This document shows, piece by piece, positions 53,985-63,584 of a stretch of DNA of 64,000 bases. The notes under the pieces are model-generated. The model was not told the origin of the DNA and made no database searches. It was given only the letters and a program-made list of their open reading frames with translations. Source of the DNA: Flavobacteriaceae bacterium GF1 (GTDB lineage Bacteria > Bacteroidota > Bacteroidia > Flavobacteriales > Flavobacteriaceae); NCBI GenBank assembly GCA_009797885.1, contig WNKP01000005.1, positions 124,001 to 188,000 of the forward strand, given 5' to 3'. Numbering within the stretch: the first letter of the stretch is position 1; each line of letters starts with the position of its first letter. A program made the translations under genes and the position numbers.

Positions 53985-54091
53985 TTCTTATACTACGGCA
54001 GGTGTTGACAATGGCAGTCCATTGAAAGATAACAAACTTGCCAACGCACCCAAGGGCCATCGGCACAACTTGTTTCTTCCCCGAACTCAAT

Positions 54092-54955
54092 TTACATTTT
54101 ATGGGTGCGAAGGCTTTCTATGGCCACCGCGCTCAAAATCAATGTTCCCCCGAGCACGGTAACCAACGAGGGGATTTCCTTCAAAAAAATGGCACCAAGA
54201 ATGATTCCATATATGGGTTGGACACTGCTAAGGATACTTATGGTCGTAATGGAGAAATAGCGGAAACAGCCCAGAAACATTGTATGTCCAATAGCCGTGG
54301 TCAAGAGTGCCAAAATAAAAACCCAGGGTAGTTGGTCAGGTACCGCATTGATGGCATCGGTAAAAAAGAAGGGGGACAAAACAACGACAATGACAATCAT
54401 TTGAAAACACATCAAGCTGGAACCGTTGTAATCGGTTACACGATTTTTCAATATGATATTTCTTAGGGAATACAGTATTGCTGAAAAAACCCCTATGGCC
54501 ACGGCGATGGTATTGCCATTTTCAAAGTCAAGGTTTGGATTTAAAAGATAAATTCCCGCAAGGACCAGCAATCCCAGTAGCAGATGTATTTTCTGAAACT
54601 TTGTTTTTAAGATCAAAGGCTCTAGAAAAGAGGTAATAATGGGATAGGTAAAAAGGGATAACATTCCAATGGCCACACTGGAAAGCTGTAAGGAATAAAA
54701 ATAAGTTATCCAGTGGGCGCCCAAAAAGATACCGCTCAATACAATGGGCAAACGATGTCTTTTATCCGTTTTAAAGGAAAAACCTTTATAACGACAATAC
54801 CCATAGAGAATAACAAGGGCCAAAACCGAACGAAGGGCTATGGTCAGAGGAACAGGTAAATCAATATATCTGCCCAAAGCACCGGAAGTGCCCATAAAGA
54901 TCATGGCAAAGTTTATTTCAACAAGATGGGCTAAGGGTTGGTTTTTTAGCTGCAA
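54092..54955 (-). CDS. EamA/DMT-family transporter
   Basis: 287 residues with ten predicted membrane helices in two EamA repeats (INFAMIFMGTSGALGRYI, ..., IFILALLTTAIGHTMFLGCF-like segment). The start is a TTG at 54955, 9 bp after the stop of the gene upstream on the minus strand, so they are likely co-transcribed. Export of a small metabolite is expected; substrate unknown. Confidence 0.75.
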   Translation of the reverse strand: MQLKNQPLAHLVEINFAMIFMGTSGALGRYIDLPVPLTIALRSVLALVILYGYCRYKGFSFKTDKRHRLPIVLSGIFLGAHWITYFYSLQLSSVAIGMLSLFTYPIITSFLEPLILKTKFQKIHLLLGLLVLAGIYLLNPNLDFENGNTIAVAIGVFSAILYSLRNIILKNRVTDYNGSSLMCFQMIVIVVVLSPFFFTDAINAVPDQLPWVFILALLTTAIGHTMFLGCFRYFSITTISILSSVQPIYGIILGAIFLKEIPSLVTVLGGTLILSAVAIESLRTHKM

Positions 54956-54963
54956 AATGATGG

Positions 54964-56508
54964 TTATCTGGTTAGGGACAAGGCTTTCTCCCTAATGATT
55001 TCCGCCACTGGCCTATTTTGAAGGTGACTTTCCAACCAGGATAGAATATCCAGATATAGGAAAGCCCGTTTCTCATAGGGGTGGTCTTCATATTTTTTCA
55101 ATTCGTTGTACAGTTTTTGAAATTCCCCTTTGAGTTCAGTGGGGTAAATATCACCCAAACTCCTTAAAAACTTGATCATTTCATGCTGAACGGCATGCAA
55201 ATCGTTCATTTTCAGTAAGAATTTATAGGTACTCTTAAGCTGTACCTCCAGATGATAGTCCATTCCTGCCTCATAATGTGCCACCAAACTGAGTACCCTG
55301 GCGAAGCACATAAGGTCCTCCCGCATTTTAAGCTGCTTGTTATTGATGATTTTCTTAAGATAGGCGATGCAATTTTTATGATCGCCACAACCAAAGTACA
55401 AACAGGCTATTTTGTAATATAGGAGCATGATGTGGTGCTGGTCTATTCGATCGCTGTGCTTCTTTATGCCATACTCGATAATATTCACCAGGTACAGGCC
55501 CTTGTCAAAGGTTCCCTCCAAAAAATGAAGGTTTAATTTATTGCTGTTCAGATAAAGGAAGGAAAGGGAGGCAATATTGTCATTTTTCGGAAAATGATCA
55601 TTGGAGACTATCCTTTCCAATTGCTGTAGGGTTTCCCGAAATTGGGAACTGTACTTCACAAAAAACAAGGATTCCAAAAGGTAATGGTTACCCTTTAGAT
55701 AAAACACGGGATTCAAATAAATCATTTCCTCGTTTTCGTGGAACAGATCTACCCATTTACTGGAATACCTATAGGCGGAAAGGAAATCCTGAATCAATAG
55801 ACTGTACCAAAGATGTGCTTTGTACAGCCAAAGTTTCTCCCTAAAACCTAAGTCGTCCAAGGTATAAACGGGCAAATTGGCCTCAAAGTAGTCCTTAACG
55901 CCCCTTAAATCATCATCATTTCTAACATAACCCACCTTAAGCATTTTTCCATACAATTGGAGGGACAGATTGGATAGTTTGCTGGTCATGAGATTATGTT
56001 CCGAAAGTGTTTTGGCCTGGCTGGCCAGTTCCTCTGCCCTATCCGGTATACTGCGGGTGATGTATTGGGTTTCAATTATTTTTTCGAGCTCAACAATTTC
56101 GTAGGCCACATTTTTCTCTTGATTCTCAATGGCCATGGTTTTGGCCTTGTCCAAAAGTTTCAAGCTCTGTTTGTAAAGTCCCTTTTGGTACAAAATAGTG
56201 GCAAAATCAAGCTGCTCCCTAATTTGCACCCTAATATTCTGATTTACAGGGTTTAATCGGAGACTTATCAGGATTTGTTTATAGAGGTGCGCTTTAAGAT
56301 TGGATAACTGTGCTTTTTTCACAATACCGCTGGAAAGGATCTGTGCTTCATCATATGATCGCAGTTTATCCAATAAATTGAACAATGCCAGAAATTTGGC
56401 ATCCGTGTTTACCCCTAACCTACCCACATATAATTTAAATTGTCTTTTTTCTGACTTTGATAAGGATTTGACCAAAACAAACAGACTGTCCTTGGGGGTG
56501 CTAACCAT
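54964..56508 (-). CDS. Large conserved helical repeat protein (TPR-like)
   Basis: 514 residues, no signal or membrane helix, almost fully helical. The N-terminus KDSLFVLVKSLSKSEKRQFKLYV and the repeats (LLYYKIACLYFGCGDHKNCIAYLKKIIN; LYQKGLYKQSLKLLDKAKTMA) point to TPR-like alpha-solenoid. Conserved among Flavobacteriaceae to my knowledge, not characterised. Upstream of an EamA gene in one unit. Confidence 0.55.
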   Translation of the reverse strand: MVSTPKDSLFVLVKSLSKSEKRQFKLYVGRLGVNTDAKFLALFNLLDKLRSYDEAQILSSGIVKKAQLSNLKAHLYKQILISLRLNPVNQNIRVQIREQLDFATILYQKGLYKQSLKLLDKAKTMAIENQEKNVAYEIVELEKIIETQYITRSIPDRAEELASQAKTLSEHNLMTSKLSNLSLQLYGKMLKVGYVRNDDDLRGVKDYFEANLPVYTLDDLGFREKLWLYKAHLWYSLLIQDFLSAYRYSSKWVDLFHENEEMIYLNPVFYLKGNHYLLESLFFVKYSSQFRETLQQLERIVSNDHFPKNDNIASLSFLYLNSNKLNLHFLEGTFDKGLYLVNIIEYGIKKHSDRIDQHHIMLLYYKIACLYFGCGDHKNCIAYLKKIINNKQLKMREDLMCFARVLSLVAHYEAGMDYHLEVQLKSTYKFLLKMNDLHAVQHEMIKFLRSLGDIYPTELKGEFQKLYNELKKYEDHPYEKRAFLYLDILSWLESHLQNRPVAEIIREKALSLTR

Positions 56509-56618
56509 CGTAAAAAAATATAATTATACTACTGACTATCAAAATTTTATACTTAGCTCCGTGTGCTTCAACATTGTAACGCCAATACTTTAAAAACAAG
56601 CTATGCCAAGGGTGTTTC

Positions 56619-56626
56619 TAACTTCG
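56619..56626 (+). promoter_or_regulatory. Promoter-like box TAACTTCG before leuA
   Basis: Seven of eight matches to TAnnTTTG, 36 nt before ATG 56655; no TTG at ideal spacing was found. Confidence 0.35.
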
Positions 56627-56654
56627 TAAAGATTAGGTAAAACCAACGATAATC

Positions 56655-57827
56655 ATGGGTAAAGATAAGGTACATATTTTTGACACCACACTTAGGGATG
56701 GTGAACAGGTGCCAGGCTGCAAATTGGATACCAAACAAAAATTGGTCATTGCAGAGCGATTGGACGAACTTGGGGTGGATATTATTGAAGCGGGGTTTCC
56801 CATATCGAGTCCCGGTGATTTCAATTCGGTCAGTGAAATTGCCAAATTGGTCAAAAACGCCACCGTTTGTGGACTTACCCGTTCCGTGAAGAAAGATATT
56901 GAAGTTGCTGCCGAGGCCATAAAATCTGCCAAAAGGCCCAGAATACATACGGGCATAGGCACTTCGGACTCCCATATCACCCATAAATTCAAGAGCAATC
57001 GGGAAGACATTTTGGAAAGGGCGGTAGCTGCGGTGAAATATGCGAAAAGTTTTGTGGAGGACGTTGAGTTTTATGCCGAAGACGCTGGAAGAACGGACAA
57101 CGACTATCTGGCAAGGGTCTGCGAGGCGGTCATCAAGGCTGGGGCCACTGTCCTGAACATTCCAGACACCACAGGGTATTGTCTGCCAGAGGAGTACGGT
57201 GCCAAAATGAAATATTTAAAGGAAAACGTAAAGGGCGTTGAAAAGGCCATCCTTTCCTGTCATTGCCATAATGATCTGGGCTTGGCCACGGCCAATTCCA
57301 TTTCCGGGGTGATCAATGGTGCGCGGCAAATTGAGTGTACCATCAACGGAATTGGGGAACGTGCAGGGAATACTTCCTTGGAGGAAGTGGTTATGATCAT
57401 GCGCCAACATCCGTATTTGAACCTGGACACCAACATCAACAGCAAATTATTGTATGATACCAGTTTAATGGTTTCCGATAAAATGGGAATGGTTGTACAG
57501 CCTAACAAGGCCATAGTAGGCTCCAATGCTTTTGCGCACAGCTCGGGAATCCATCAGGATGGGGTCATCAAAAACAGGGAAACCTATGAAATCATGGATC
57601 CCCATGATGTTGGGGTCAACGAATCCTCCATTGTACTTACTGCAAGGAGCGGTAGGGCGGCTTTGGCCTACAGGGCCAAAAATGTAGGCTACGAGTTGAC
57701 CAAGACCCAATTGGACGTTGTCTATGAAAATTTCTTGAAATTCGCCGATCGAAAAAAGGAAATACTGGATACGGACATCCACAAAATTGTGGAGACCAGT
57801 AATATCAGTATTTCCACACTCACATAA
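56655..57827 (+). CDS. leuA: 2-isopropylmalate synthase, short form
   Basis: 390 residues. The HMGL-like barrel is complete: [78 protein letters not shown] and [12 protein letters not shown]. It condenses acetyl-CoA with 2-oxoisovalerate in leucine synthesis. The C-terminal regulatory LeuA dimer domain of the usual 500-residue form is missing, so leucine feedback may be absent or supplied otherwise. Homocitrate or citramalate synthase cannot be excluded, but the adjacent leuB supports leuA. Confidence 0.88.
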   Translation: MGKDKVHIFDTTLRDGEQVPGCKLDTKQKLVIAERLDELGVDIIEAGFPISSPGDFNSVSEIAKLVKNATVCGLTRSVKKDIEVAAEAIKSAKRPRIHTGIGTSDSHITHKFKSNREDILERAVAAVKYAKSFVEDVEFYAEDAGRTDNDYLARVCEAVIKAGATVLNIPDTTGYCLPEEYGAKMKYLKENVKGVEKAILSCHCHNDLGLATANSISGVINGARQIECTINGIGERAGNTSLEEVVMIMRQHPYLNLDTNINSKLLYDTSLMVSDKMGMVVQPNKAIVGSNAFAHSSGIHQDGVIKNRETYEIMDPHDVGVNESSIVLTARSGRAALAYRAKNVGYELTKTQLDVVYENFLKFADRKKEILDTDIHKIVETSNISISTLT

Positions 57828-57840
57828 TAAACACGGCCCA

Positions 57841-57873
57841 TTGTTCCATAAAACGGTACTCGATTTATCTTTG
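57841..57873 (+). promoter_or_regulatory. Promoter of leuB
   Basis: TTG (57841-57843), 22-bp spacer and TATCTTTG (57866-57873), 25 nt before ATG 57898. Confidence 0.7.
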
Positions 57874-57897
57874 CTTGAAAAGTAAAGCACTCCGTCC

Positions 57898-59016
57898 ATG
57901 AATTTGAATATCGCATTGTTACCTGGTGATGGAATAGGCCCAGAAGTATTGGAACAAGGGGTGAGATGTCTGGAAGCTGTTGAAGAAGCTTTTGGCCATC
58001 ACTTTGTATTTAAAGAGGCTCCGGTAGGTGCCATTGCCATTGATAAAACCGGAACACCTTTACCCAATAGTACGTTACAACTGTGTAAGAATGCCGATGC
58101 CGTTCTTTTTGGTGCAATTGGAGACCCCAAATATGATAATGACCCACATTCAGTGGTGCGACCTGAACATGGATTGCTCCAATTAAGAAAAGAACTGGGA
58201 CTGTTCGCCAATATCCGACCTGTAAAGGTATTCCCATCCCTAATTGATCGGTCCCCTTTAAAAAAGGAACGGATTACAGGAACGGATTTCACCATCTACA
58301 GGGAATTGACAGGCGGTATTTATTTTGGGGAAAAGCGGTTGAGTGAAGATGGTACGGTAGCCTCCGACCTATGTGAATATTCTGAAAGGGAAATCAGTAG
58401 AATTGCCCACTTGGCCTTCAAAGCTGCTAGAAATCGTAAAAATAAGCTCACCCTTGTGGACAAGGCCAATGTACTTGAATCATCAAGACTTTGGCGTAAA
58501 ACCGTTACCAAAATTGGTGAAAGCTACCCGGATGTGGGGTTGGATTTCCTTTTTGTGGATAATGCTGCCATGCAAATCATCATCAACCCAAGCCAGTTTG
58601 ACGTTATTTTGACAGAGAATATGTTCGGGGACATTATTTCGGATGAAGGTAGTGTCATTGGTGGATCCATAGGACTGTTGGCTTCGGCATCCATTGGGGA
58701 AGGGAACGCCCTTTTTGAACCCATACACGGTTCTTATCCCCAGGCCAAGGGCCAAAATATCGCAAATCCGGTCGCCTCCATTCTATCGGTGGCGATGCTT
58801 TTGGAGCATTTTCAACTTTTTGAGGAAGCTATGGCCGTCAGGGAAGCTGTTGACAAATCCCTCCAAAAAGGAATCATGACACCCGATTTGGACCCTAAAA
58901 GCAAATATGGAACCAATCATGTTGGGGATTTTATTGCCAATGGCATTGTAGACGATGATCACCGGTTGAACATGAACGATGAGAACATTGGACTGGGCAA
59001 ATCAACCATTATTTGA
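57898..59016 (+). CDS. leuB: 3-isopropylmalate dehydrogenase
   Basis: 372 residues, normal length. Motifs: IALLPGDGIGPEVLEQGVRCL, DAVLFGAIGDPKYD, LLQLRKELGLFANIRPVK, DFTIYRELTGGIYFGEK, and the binding site VLTENMFGDIISDEGSVIGGSIGLLASASIG. NAD-dependent oxidative decarboxylation in leucine synthesis. It has its own promoter 25 nt upstream although leuA precedes it by 70 bp. leuC and leuD are not in the window. Confidence 0.97.
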   Translation: MNLNIALLPGDGIGPEVLEQGVRCLEAVEEAFGHHFVFKEAPVGAIAIDKTGTPLPNSTLQLCKNADAVLFGAIGDPKYDNDPHSVVRPEHGLLQLRKELGLFANIRPVKVFPSLIDRSPLKKERITGTDFTIYRELTGGIYFGEKRLSEDGTVASDLCEYSEREISRIAHLAFKAARNRKNKLTLVDKANVLESSRLWRKTVTKIGESYPDVGLDFLFVDNAAMQIIINPSQFDVILTENMFGDIISDEGSVIGGSIGLLASASIGEGNALFEPIHGSYPQAKGQNIANPVASILSVAMLLEHFQLFEEAMAVREAVDKSLQKGIMTPDLDPKSKYGTNHVGDFIANGIVDDDHRLNMNDENIGLGKSTII

Positions 59017-60240
59017 TCATTCCCCAAGTAATTCCTCCAAGGTTTCCGAAAACTCCTGTTGAAACTCCAAATGTTTATCCCCGGTGGCGGGACCATTGAA
59101 TCCGGTATGTATTTTGCGTACCTCCCCTTTTTTATCAATATAAATGGTAGTGGGATAGGACAGTACATGATTGAGCATGGGCAATTTTTCGTTGGCCTTG
59201 GTCTTACTACTGGTCCCCACCTGGGCCAAAAGCACAGGGTACTCCACACCAACATTGTTCTTTAATCTTTCAATTCCCTCAAACGCCTTTTCTTCGGTCT
59301 TTGCATATTCAAAGGCCAAGGCCACAAACTCCAACCTGGGATGCGGATTCTTCCTGAGGTAATCGACATAAAACCTGGTTTCATCCAAACAGTTGGGACA
59401 CCACGTACCCATAATCTGAACCAGGACCACCTTATCCTGGAACTTTTCATCGCTTAAAGAAACCATTCTTCCTGAAACGTCCGGAAAGGAAAATTCAAAC
59501 TTCCCATATCCCTCTTTAAGGTATGTTAGACTATTGGCATCGGGCAATTCAAAAGCGGTGTTCCGCTTTGCCCTAAAATTCTCCACGGAATGATTTCCAG
59601 AAAAAAAGGTTCCATCCATGGTACTATCCGTTACCTTGGCAGTGAACAGGAAAACATGGGCTCCGTCAAAAGCCGATAGCTTAAGGGAATCCCCATCCAC
59701 AACGCCCTCCAAATAACGATAATCCCCGGTGGTGGTCCTAAAGGTGCCAGTAAGCTTGTTTCCCGATTGATAAAATATTCCCTTTGCCGGATACGGTTCT
59801 TCGGTATCAAAATCAAAATGGGTCTCCCAAATCCCGGAGACATCCACTTTGGCTTTGGAAGGAGCCGTAAATCTTTCAGACTCACCGTATGATGCCGTAA
59901 AAGGAACGTAACGCTCCAGACTTTCCTTGATAAACTGACCGCTGATGGTCGTATCTGAAAAAGTTCCGGCAATATAGCCCTCAAATACCGGCATTCTTAT
60001 GATTATGGAATCCCGTTCCACAGAAATCCCATCCACAACAATGACTTCATCGGCATTGCGCATTTTTAGGAAAAAACTCCCTTCGGCATCTTTGGAAACT
60101 ACAAAATTAAAGGGCAGTTTCTGGTCCTTGGAAACCTGCATTTCACCTCTCCACTCTCCCAATGACAACCCTTTTTTAGGTTCTTCCTGGCATGAGGCCA
60201 TAAAGACCAGTACAAGTACAACCAAAATTCTATACATCAT
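59017..60240 (-). CDS. TlpA-like thioredoxin lipoprotein
   Basis: About 407 residues from ATG 60240 (TTG 60258 rejected). Lipoprotein signal VLVVLVLVFMASC-type with Cys17. The middle is a beta-rich domain (about 25-230); the C-terminal thioredoxin domain has the active site WCPNC with Cys281 and Cys284 and a cis-Pro region LSYPTTIYIDKKG. A periplasmic disulfide reductase acting on exported proteins or cytochromes. Divergent from pheT. Confidence 0.82.
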   Translation of the reverse strand: MMYRILVVLVLVFMASCQEEPKKGLSLGEWRGEMQVSKDQKLPFNFVVSKDAEGSFFLKMRNADEVIVVDGISVERDSIIIRMPVFEGYIAGTFSDTTISGQFIKESLERYVPFTASYGESERFTAPSKAKVDVSGIWETHFDFDTEEPYPAKGIFYQSGNKLTGTFRTTTGDYRYLEGVVDGDSLKLSAFDGAHVFLFTAKVTDSTMDGTFFSGNHSVENFRAKRNTAFELPDANSLTYLKEGYGKFEFSFPDVSGRMVSLSDEKFQDKVVLVQIMGTWCPNCLDETRFYVDYLRKNPHPRLEFVALAFEYAKTEEKAFEGIERLKNNVGVEYPVLLAQVGTSSKTKANEKLPMLNHVLSYPTTIYIDKKGEVRKIHTGFNGPATGDKHLEFQQEFSETLEELLGE

Positions 60241-60318
60241 TTTCAAAAAGTTTTTCAATAATATCGAAAATATGGGAACATCCTTACTTTTAAACCGAAA
60301 AACCTAATACCAAAGGCA

Positions 60319-60349
60319 TTGAAAGTAAGGTCCCAAAATCCTATCTTTG
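60319..60349 (+). promoter_or_regulatory. Promoter of pheT
   Basis: TTG (60319-60321), 20-bp spacer, TATCTTTG (60342-60349); start codon at 60369. The best promoter match of the window. Confidence 0.75.
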
Positions 60350-60368
60350 CTGACTTTAAATTCGGGCA

Positions 60369-62783
60369 ATGAAGATTTCTTACAACTGGCTCAAACAATT
60401 TTTGCATATCGATTGGGAAGCGGAAAAGACTGCAGAGCTCTTGACCAATTTGGGTTTGGAGATAGAGGGCGTGGAATCTTTTGAGTCCGTAAAGGGTGGA
60501 TTGAAGGGTGTAGTGGTCGGCCATGTGCTGTCCTGTGAAAAACATCCCAATGCAGATCGTTTAAAACTGACCTCGGTAGATATTGGCCAAGTTGAACCCG
60601 TTCAAATTGTTTGTGGTGCCCCAAATGTAGCCAAAGGTCAAAAGGTACCCGTGGCCACCATTGGTACCACACTTTACACCCCGGAAGGGGAAGCATGGCA
60701 AATTAAAAAGGGCAAGATTCGGGGAGAGGAAAGCCATGGAATGATATGTGCCGAAGACGAACTGGGACTTGGGCATGGTCATGAAGGTATAATGGTTTTA
60801 GAGGAGTCCCTTGAACCGGGCACGCCTTGTGATGAAGTCTTCCAAATTGAAAACGATAGGGTATTTGAGATTGGACTTACCCCCAACCGCTCAGATGCTA
60901 TGAGCCATTTTGGAGTGGCACGGGATCTAAGGGCAGGATTGGAGCAACACAAAATCAAAAAGGAACTGATTACCCCTTCCACAAGTAATTTTTTGGTCGA
61001 CAACCGTTCCTTAAAAATTGACGTTGATGTAATCCATACGGAATTGGCACCAAGATATTGCGGCGTCACCATAAAGGACATCCTCGTCCAAGAATCCCCG
61101 GACTGGCTAAAAAATAGGTTAGGGGCCATAGGACTCGTCCCCATCAACAATATTGTGGATATCACCAATTACGTATTGCACGAATTGGGGCAGCCCTTGC
61201 ACGCCTTTGATGCGGCAAGGATAAAGGGCAATAAGGTAATTGTACAGACCCTGCCCAAAGGAACAAAATTTGTTACCCTGGATAATGTGGAGCGGGAGCT
61301 CCATGAAGATGACCTGATGATCTGTGATGCAGAAAAACCCATGTGTATTGCCGGGGTTTTTGGGGGAATCCATTCCGGGGTTACGGAAAACACGACTTCC
61401 ATATTTTTGGAGAGCGCCTATTTTGATCCCATTTCCATTAGAAAAACGGCAAAGCGACATGGTTTGAATACGGATGCCTCTTTCCGTTTTGAGCGGGGTA
61501 TTGACATTAACCTTACCGAATATGCCCTAAAACGGGCCGCTGCCCTAATCAAGGAAGTTGCGGGAGGTGAAATAAGTTCCGAGGTGGTAGACCTCTATCC
61601 GGTAAAGAAAAAGGACCATCAGGTTTTCCTGACCTTTGATAAGATCAACCGATTGATTGGGCAAGAGATTCCAAGGGATTCCATCAAATCCATTTTAACC
61701 TCCCTGGAAATAAAGATCAATAACGTTACCGAAGCCGGCCTTGGTCTGACCATTCCTTCCTACCGAACCGACGTGGAAAGGGAAGTGGATGTCATTGAGG
61801 AAATTTTAAGGGTGTATGGTTACAATAATATCGATTTCAAGGAAAAAATAAACGCTTCCGTTGCCAAAACGGCCAAGGTAGAAAACCATAAATTGCAAAA
61901 TACCGTAGGCAATTTTCTGGCGTCCAATGGCTTTTATGAAATAATGACCAATAGTTTGGTTTCCCCGGAAAGCGGTTTTGAAAATGCGGGGGTTCCCGTG
62001 GAAATCGTAAACCCACTTAGTGCGGATTTGGCATCATTACGAACTTCAATGTTGCCCAGTGGCCTACAAAGTTTGGTCTACAACCAAAATCGGAAATCCT
62101 CCAACTTACGGTTTTTTGAATTTGGAAAGGTATACCATAAACGGGATGGGGGTTTTGAGGAAAAGACCCGTTTGGCCCTTTATACCATGGGAAATACCGA
62201 TGAGGACCATTGGAACGTTTCGGAAAAAGCCTCGGATTTCTTCTATTTAAAAGGTATCGTCCATACCGTTTTGGTAAGATTGGGGTTGGAAGGGACTAAG
62301 GAAGAACCGAGCAACAATATCATTTTCTCAGAAGGGATTTCTTTGAAAAAGGGTAAAAAACAGTTGTTGGAATTGGGGTTGATAAAACAGTCCATTACCA
62401 ATGCACAGGGCCTAAAAGAAAGTGTCTTTTTTGTGGACATCGACTGGGATGCCCTACTTGGGTTTGCCACCCAGGTGGAAGTGTCCTATCAGGAAATCCC
62501 AAAATATCCGGCAGTGAAGCGGGATTTTGCCCTGTTACTCGATGAAAAGGTCCGTTTTAATGAAATTTACGAATTGGCCTATCAAACGGAACGCAATCTT
62601 CTCAAGGAAGTATCACTATTTGATGTGTATAAAGGAAAAAGCCTCCCTGAGGGCAAGAAGTCCTATGCCGTAAGTTTTACACTTCAGGACAGTTCCAAAA
62701 CACTGACCGATAAGCAGATTGATAAAATTATGTCCAAATTGGAACATAGTTACGTACAAAAACTAGGGGCCAGTTTAAGGTAA
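60369..62783 (+). CDS. pheT: Phenylalanine-tRNA ligase beta subunit
   Basis: 804 residues, full length. In order: N-terminal core, tRNA-binding OB domain (VVVGHVLSCEKHPNADRLKLTSVDIG, about 45-150), B3/B4 editing domain (with GLTPNRSDAMSHFGVARDL before it), B5 domain, catalytic-like core, and C-terminal anticodon-binding domain (EIPKYPAVKRDFALLLDEKVRFNEI). It pairs with PheS, whose gene is not in this window. Own promoter. Confidence 0.98.
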   Translation: MKISYNWLKQFLHIDWEAEKTAELLTNLGLEIEGVESFESVKGGLKGVVVGHVLSCEKHPNADRLKLTSVDIGQVEPVQIVCGAPNVAKGQKVPVATIGTTLYTPEGEAWQIKKGKIRGEESHGMICAEDELGLGHGHEGIMVLEESLEPGTPCDEVFQIENDRVFEIGLTPNRSDAMSHFGVARDLRAGLEQHKIKKELITPSTSNFLVDNRSLKIDVDVIHTELAPRYCGVTIKDILVQESPDWLKNRLGAIGLVPINNIVDITNYVLHELGQPLHAFDAARIKGNKVIVQTLPKGTKFVTLDNVERELHEDDLMICDAEKPMCIAGVFGGIHSGVTENTTSIFLESAYFDPISIRKTAKRHGLNTDASFRFERGIDINLTEYALKRAAALIKEVAGGEISSEVVDLYPVKKKDHQVFLTFDKINRLIGQEIPRDSIKSILTSLEIKINNVTEAGLGLTIPSYRTDVEREVDVIEEILRVYGYNNIDFKEKINASVAKTAKVENHKLQNTVGNFLASNGFYEIMTNSLVSPESGFENAGVPVEIVNPLSADLASLRTSMLPSGLQSLVYNQNRKSSNLRFFEFGKVYHKRDGGFEEKTRLALYTMGNTDEDHWNVSEKASDFFYLKGIVHTVLVRLGLEGTKEEPSNNIIFSEGISLKKGKKQLLELGLIKQSITNAQGLKESVFFVDIDWDALLGFATQVEVSYQEIPKYPAVKRDFALLLDEKVRFNEIYELAYQTERNLLKEVSLFDVYKGKSLPEGKKSYAVSFTLQDSSKTLTDKQIDKIMSKLEHSYVQKLGASLR

Positions 62784-62790
62784 GGGAAAG

Positions 62791-63354
62791 CTACAGATCG
62801 GTAGGTAGTATGACACTATCTATTTGGTGGACAACCCCATTGCTATAGTCCACATCTGCATTGGTAATTCTGGCCTGATTTCCCAAGCCATCCGTTAAAA
62901 CAATATCCGTACCGTGCATGGTTGCGATAATCTTATTTCCCTGAACCGTGGTGAAGGAGGCACTTCCCTCTCCCCTGCACATCGCCCTTAGGATTTTTGA
63001 GGCGGTAAGATTTCCTGCGACCATATGGTAGGTCAATAAGGTTTTTAGTTTTTTCTTGTTTTCTTCCTTGAATAAATCCGCCAACTCCTCTTGGGTAAAT
63101 TTTGAAAAAGCATTATCGGTAGGCGCAAACACCGTAAATGGTCCGCTCATATCCAAAACCTCTTCCATATCAACCGCCTTTACAACGGCAAAAAGCAAAT
63201 TGTGCGAATCTGAATTCAACGAAGTTTGAATACTATTTTTCCCGGCATCCAGATATACGGTAGAGGGTAAGCTGGAAAGGGATTGCGCCTGGGAGTATAA
63301 GGCGTGGCAGCACAGGCAACACAGCAGGTAGCATAGGATTTGGGGAACTTTCAT
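62791..63354 (-). CDS. Fasciclin domain secreted protein
   Basis: 187 residues with a signal peptide (ILCYLLCCLCCHALYSQAQ). One fasciclin (FAS1) domain: LLFAVVKAVDMEEVLDMSGPFTVFAPTDNAFSKFTQEELADLF, LKTLLTYHMVAGNLTASKIL and NADVDYSNGVVHQIDSVILP. Adhesion or surface-associated, monocistronic. It ends 8 bp from the pheT stop, convergent to it. Confidence 0.9.
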   Translation of the reverse strand: MKVPQILCYLLCCLCCHALYSQAQSLSSLPSTVYLDAGKNSIQTSLNSDSHNLLFAVVKAVDMEEVLDMSGPFTVFAPTDNAFSKFTQEELADLFKEENKKKLKTLLTYHMVAGNLTASKILRAMCRGEGSASFTTVQGNKIIATMHGTDIVLTDGLGNQARITNADVDYSNGVVHQIDSVILPTDL

Positions 63355-63549
63355 AATAAGGGCACTTAGGATCTCGTTAATTCAAGAAATATAGTCTTTT
63401 CAGCCCTTCATCGATGAAACGCTCAAAAACATCGTTAAGATAGCGTTTTACAGAAAACATTCCGCAAACCTGACTGACCACTCATAGAAATTAACTAAAT
63501 ATTAACATAAAGTCCAGTGACATCCAATGTTAAAAAAAAGGGTTTTGAT

Positions 63550-63557
63550 TAATTTTG
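63550..63557 (+). promoter_or_regulatory. -7 box TAATTTTG before the last gene
   Basis: Exact TAnnTTTG, 35 nt before ATG 63585; no TTG at ideal spacing. Confidence 0.45.
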
Positions 63558-63584
63558 AGGTAATTGCTAGAAAAGAAGAAGAAA

